Shown here one piece after another: positions 6,587 through 9,309 of a stretch of 9,309 bases of DNA (position 1 is its first letter; each line of letters starts with the position of its first letter). The position numbers were made by a program, and so were the translations under genes. The notes beneath the pieces were generated by a model. The model had not been told where the DNA came from, ran no database searches, and worked only from the letters and a program-made list of their open reading frames with translations. This DNA comes from Candidatus Ruminimicrobiellum caprinum (lineage in GTDB: Bacteria > Elusimicrobiota > Endomicrobiia > Endomicrobiales > Endomicrobiaceae). The stretch is taken from positions 1 to 9,309 of the forward strand of contig JAFPUA010000226.1 of assembly GCA_017413305.1 (NCBI GenBank). The letters are read 5' to 3'.

Positions 6587-7408
6587 TTAATTACCGTTAT
6601 CAATTTCCTGTAAAGCTTTTTCCAACTGCTCTTTGTTTGGGGCTTTTCCGTGCCATCCGCAAACATTTTCCATAAAAGATACGCCTTTTCCTTTTACGGT
6701 TTTAGCTACTATTACCGTCGGAATATCCTTAACTTTCTTAGCGGCAGTATATGCAGCATCAATCTCTTCGAGATTATGTCCGTTTATTTCTATAACATTC
6801 CATCCGAACGCTCTATATTTATCGGCAATCGGATTAATATTTAAAACATCTTTTACTTCTCCGTCTATCTGAAGGCCGTTACAATCAACAATTGCACACA
6901 AATTATCAAGCTTAAAATGAGGTGCAGCCATTACTGCTTCCCAAATGGATCCTTCCTGTTGTTCACCGTCACCCATGAGTACATAAACCCTATTATTCTG
7001 CTTCAAAGTTTTTATACCCTTTGCAATGCCGACGGCAATTGACAAACCATAACCTAAAGATCCCGTTGATATTTCTATTCCCGGAATTTTTTTATCAAAA
7101 GCAGGATGTCCTTGAAGACGACTGCCAAGTTTTCTTAATGTATCAAGTTCTTCTCTAGGAATACAACCAAGCTGCGCTAAAATTGCATAAAGAACAGGAC
7201 AAACATGACCTTTTGATAAAACAAAATAATCTCTGTTCTTGTCATTTACAAGTTTAGCGTTAAAATTCATATGATTATAATATAAATCGACCAAAAGCTC
7301 AACAGCAGATAAACTTCCGCCCGGATGTCCCGAACCTGCTTTGCATAACATGTTCAGAATATCTTTTCTGACATTGGCTGATATCTTTTTTAAATCAGCA
7401 GTTTCCAT
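6587..7408 (-). CDS. tkt: Transketolase, N-terminal subunit (split form)
   Basis: This 273-residue chain is the thiamine-diphosphate-binding half of transketolase. Visible motifs are SGHPGGSLSAVELL at 26-39 (His28), LSKGH at 64-68 (His68), GHPAF at 100-104 (His101), STGSLGYGLS at 114-123, and MGDGEQQEGSIWEA at 145-158. The last begins the metal/diphosphate motif, which ends in a single Asn within VDCNGLQIDG (Asn177). VCGWHGKAP near 249-257 supplies another active-site His. A TTG at 7420 would add four residues, but the ATG at 7408 has a G-rich ribosome site (GGGGGA) just upstream and matches the family start, so I prefer it. It lies 18 nt after the GAF-domain membrane protein and 34 nt before the C-terminal subunit. 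Both halves appear intact, so this is a natural split rather than a broken full-length gene. Confidence 0.95.
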   Translation of the reverse strand: METADLKKISANVRKDILNMLCKAGSGHPGGSLSAVELLVDLYYNHMNFNAKLVNDKNRDYFVLSKGHVCPVLYAILAQLGCIPREELDTLRKLGSRLQGHPAFDKKIPGIEISTGSLGYGLSIAVGIAKGIKTLKQNNRVYVLMGDGEQQEGSIWEAVMAAPHFKLDNLCAIVDCNGLQIDGEVKDVLNINPIADKYRAFGWNVIEINGHNLEEIDAAYTAAKKVKDIPTVIVAKTVKGKGVSFMENVCGWHGKAPNKEQLEKALQEIDNGN

Positions 7409-7426
7409 CTTTTCCCCCAAAGAAAA

Positions 7427-9130
7427 TTATTTTTTATTTTTTAATATACTTGAAATTATAACTGCAATATATTCGGAAAACTTTATATCAATAGCATTAA
7501 ACTCCCCGTCTGTTTTATTTATAAGACCGAAAAATGCAATTACATCATCTTTTCTATTTTTTATCGGTAAAAATATCGCAGAATCTATAGTAAGATATTT
7601 ACAAAAATCAGTTTTTCTATAAAGATCGGCTTCTGCTCTGGTATTAAAAAGCATATTTGTTTTAGTATTTAAAATTTTGGTATAAAGAGAATCTTTTTTA
7701 TTTTTAAAAGTTATTTCTTTCTCTAAACCAAAAGATGTCAACATAGAACTAAGCTCATCTTTTTCTTTATTATACTTAAAAATACCGGAATATTGTACAC
7801 TGAAATTTTCTTTAGATTTTTCTATTATATACTTGATAATTTCTTTTATTTCAGAAACTTTATTCATTTCCGTTCTTTCCATAACAAAACTAAAAATGTC
7901 AAAAACGGTATTTATATTCTTCATTCTTCTCATGACAAGTTCGTTTTTATAGAATAATTCCTTTGTTGCAAATTGTCCTTCAGCTTCAAGACGCACATTT
8001 TTTTCTTCAATTTTTTGATGATAAAAAGTTTTGTTTATCAAAGATACAATGTATCCGGAAACAACTTTCAGTATTTTTATAGCATCATAAGTAAACGAAT
8101 CTTTTGTTTCCGTAACTATTACCAACACACCAACACAAGTTCCGACACTTTCGTCTATTAAAGCAACTGTCGCAAACGAACCCATTTCAGAATCTTCACA
8201 CAAATCACTTAATTTACTTTTATCAACTTCTGATATATCATTGATAATTTTATCCAAAGAATTTTGATAACAATCCCAAACATAGTTTTTACTGTCTCCG
8301 GAAACAAAAGCAATATCTCTCTTAAAAAAACCTCTTTTTGCTATAACTTTCAACTGTCCGTTTTCCGGAATCAGAAGCACACTTCTTGCAGTAGGAATTC
8401 TTTTTCTGATAATATCAAATATCTGCTGAACGGAATTTATTAATTCAAACTCTGAGCCGTTTATATTAGTTGCAGAAAACAAAAGTTTCATTACAGTATT
8501 TATATCAAAAACTTTATTATTAAGCCTGTTTAAATTGACAAAAAGATCTTTCCATATTCCGGGACCCTTTATTTTATTAAAATCAATTTTTCTGCTTCCG
8601 GATAAATTTTCTATTATGGCTTTTATCTGATTGAAAGGAGAAAAGATATATCTCTTTATGTAAATATAAAAAATTAAACACATTAATAACAAGAATAATA
8701 TTATGGAAGAAAATATTACTGATATAACAAACTTATCGGAAATAAGTTTATCTAACATTTCAAATGAAGGACAAATTTCTATATAGCCCAAAATTTCTTC
8801 ATTTTTGTTTACTGCAGGATATGAAAATTTAAACAATGTATTAAAAAAAGAAGTCTTTTCTTTTGTTAACAATCTGTTATCTTCTATCAATACATCTACT
8901 CTGCATATATATTTGTTCCCCTCTAATTCTTTAACGGATGGTTTAATTTCGGGAATATAAATGCGTCCCTTTGATACTTCCGACAAAACTTTGGATTTTT
9001 CTACTGCAGGGAACTCTTCTTTTCTTATGTAGTTACACAAAAAGCCATATACTCCAAATAACCACAAAGAAAAAAGAACAAATCCTAACAGAAACATTGA
9101 TAAAAGGTGTTTCAATAAATTCTTGTTCAT
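7427..9130 (-). CDS. Membrane-anchored tandem GAF-like sensor protein without output domain
   Basis: The 567-residue protein has a first transmembrane helix at about 11-31, an extracytoplasmic region of about 100 residues, and a second helix at about 134-158 followed by a basic stop and a short HAMP-like segment (about 159-205). The cytoplasmic part looks like two GAF domains: one near 225-370, containing VLLIPENGQLKVIAKRGFF and VGVLVIVTETKDSFTYDAI, and one near 430-565, containing SAIFLPIKNRKDDVIAFFGL and INKTDGEFNAIDIKFSEYIA. The latter is the typical GAF ending of NK, G, F, D. A charged, probably coiled-coil linker (about 370-400) joins them. This is the layout of a sensory protein, but no kinase, GGDEF, EAL, phosphatase or DNA-binding domain follows. 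The ATG lies three bases after the deoC stop with no Shine-Dalgarno sequence, so translation is probably coupled to deoC. Domain calls are by eye; the ligand and partner are unknown. Confidence 0.85.
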   Translation of the reverse strand: MNKNLLKHLLSMFLLGFVLFSLWLFGVYGFLCNYIRKEEFPAVEKSKVLSEVSKGRIYIPEIKPSVKELEGNKYICRVDVLIEDNRLLTKEKTSFFNTLFKFSYPAVNKNEEILGYIEICPSFEMLDKLISDKFVISVIFSSIILFLLLMCLIFYIYIKRYIFSPFNQIKAIIENLSGSRKIDFNKIKGPGIWKDLFVNLNRLNNKVFDINTVMKLLFSATNINGSEFELINSVQQIFDIIRKRIPTARSVLLIPENGQLKVIAKRGFFKRDIAFVSGDSKNYVWDCYQNSLDKIINDISEVDKSKLSDLCEDSEMGSFATVALIDESVGTCVGVLVIVTETKDSFTYDAIKILKVVSGYIVSLINKTFYHQKIEEKNVRLEAEGQFATKELFYKNELVMRRMKNINTVFDIFSFVMERTEMNKVSEIKEIIKYIIEKSKENFSVQYSGIFKYNKEKDELSSMLTSFGLEKEITFKNKKDSLYTKILNTKTNMLFNTRAEADLYRKTDFCKYLTIDSAIFLPIKNRKDDVIAFFGLINKTDGEFNAIDIKFSEYIAVIISSILKNKK

Positions 9131-9133
9131 TTT

Positions 9134-9309
9134 TTATTTTACAGATACTATTTGTAAAGATTTTGATGTACCAAGTCTGTTAGCTCCGGCTCTCACCAAC
9201 TCTTCCGCTTGAGAATAAGAAGATATTCCTCCGGAAGCTTTTATTCTAACATCATTTTTTAATATCTTTTTAAAAAATTTTATATCTTCCGCTTTTGCTC
9301 CTTCGGGAG
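9134..9309 (-). CDS. deoC: Deoxyribose-phosphate aldolase, C-terminal fragment
   Basis: Only the last 57 residues lie inside the window; the gene continues past the right edge and carries its start there. DeoC cleaves 2-deoxyribose-5-phosphate into glyceraldehyde-3-phosphate and acetaldehyde. The fragment shows PEGAKAEDIKFFKKIL, then RIKASGGISSYSQAEELV, then AGANRLGTSKSLQIV. These are the conserved last helices and phosphate-binding strands of the TIM barrel. The Lys in IKASGG corresponds to the second active-site Lys (Lys201 in the E. coli enzyme) that tunes the Schiff-base Lys. The GTS near the end helps bind phosphate. The gene precedes the GAF protein by three bases and is the first operon member visible. 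The fragment was read directly by translation from the window edge to the TAA at 9134-9136. Confidence 0.93.
   Translation of the reverse strand, partial: PEGAKAEDIKFFKKILKNDVRIKASGGISSYSQAEELVRAGANRLGTSKSLQIVSVK

Noticed and set aside
6587..7408. Split transketolase as a broken full-length gene
   Set aside because: Each half has its own start, ribosome site and stop, the gap is 34 nt, and the split lies at the known domain boundary of two-gene transketolases.

Overview
The window is AT-rich (about one third G+C by eye), and every gene I can support lies on the minus strand, so transcription runs from high to low coordinates. Genes are packed almost end to end, with no gene-free stretch longer than about 75 bases, and no tRNA, rRNA, CRISPR array or insertion sequence was seen. 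A predicted outer-membrane beta-barrel and a class III signal-peptide pilin point to a Gram-negative (diderm) bacterium. The codon bias, the split transketolase and a pilin-like gene placed inside a metabolic operon remind me of Elusimicrobiota (Elusimicrobium/Endomicrobium), but that is inference, not demonstrated.

Region 9309 down to 1865 looks like one nucleoside-catabolism operon. In transcription order it holds: the end of deoC (deoxyribose-phosphate aldolase); a two-helix membrane protein with two GAF-like domains; the N- and C-terminal halves of a split transketolase; deoB (phosphopentomutase); a trimeric-type purine nucleoside phosphorylase; a type IV pilin-like protein; and a pyrimidine/thymidine phosphorylase. 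Junctions are tight: 3 nt, 18 nt, 34 nt, a 1-nt TAATG overlap, a 7-nt overlap, 19 nt and 2 nt. Together the enzymes release (deoxy)ribose-1-phosphate from purine and pyrimidine nucleosides, isomerise it to the 5-phosphate, and pass deoxyribose to glyceraldehyde-3-phosphate plus acetaldehyde and ribose into the non-oxidative pentose phosphate pathway.

Region 1864 down to 1 is a separate unit. A near-consensus sigma-70 promoter lies immediately after the deoA stop and drives a beta-barrel-like outer-membrane protein, followed by a secreted WG-repeat-like protein that runs off the left edge of the window.

The most striking observation is at the start of deoB. The expected ATG, with a good ribosome binding site and a TAATG overlap with the preceding gene, is followed by nine A residues, which puts it one base out of frame with an otherwise intact deoB. 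Eight A would restore the conserved N-terminus. This could be a sequencing error, a real mutation, or expression dependent on slippage at poly(A). Two other points stand out: the pilin gene and the output-less GAF membrane protein inserted among salvage enzymes.
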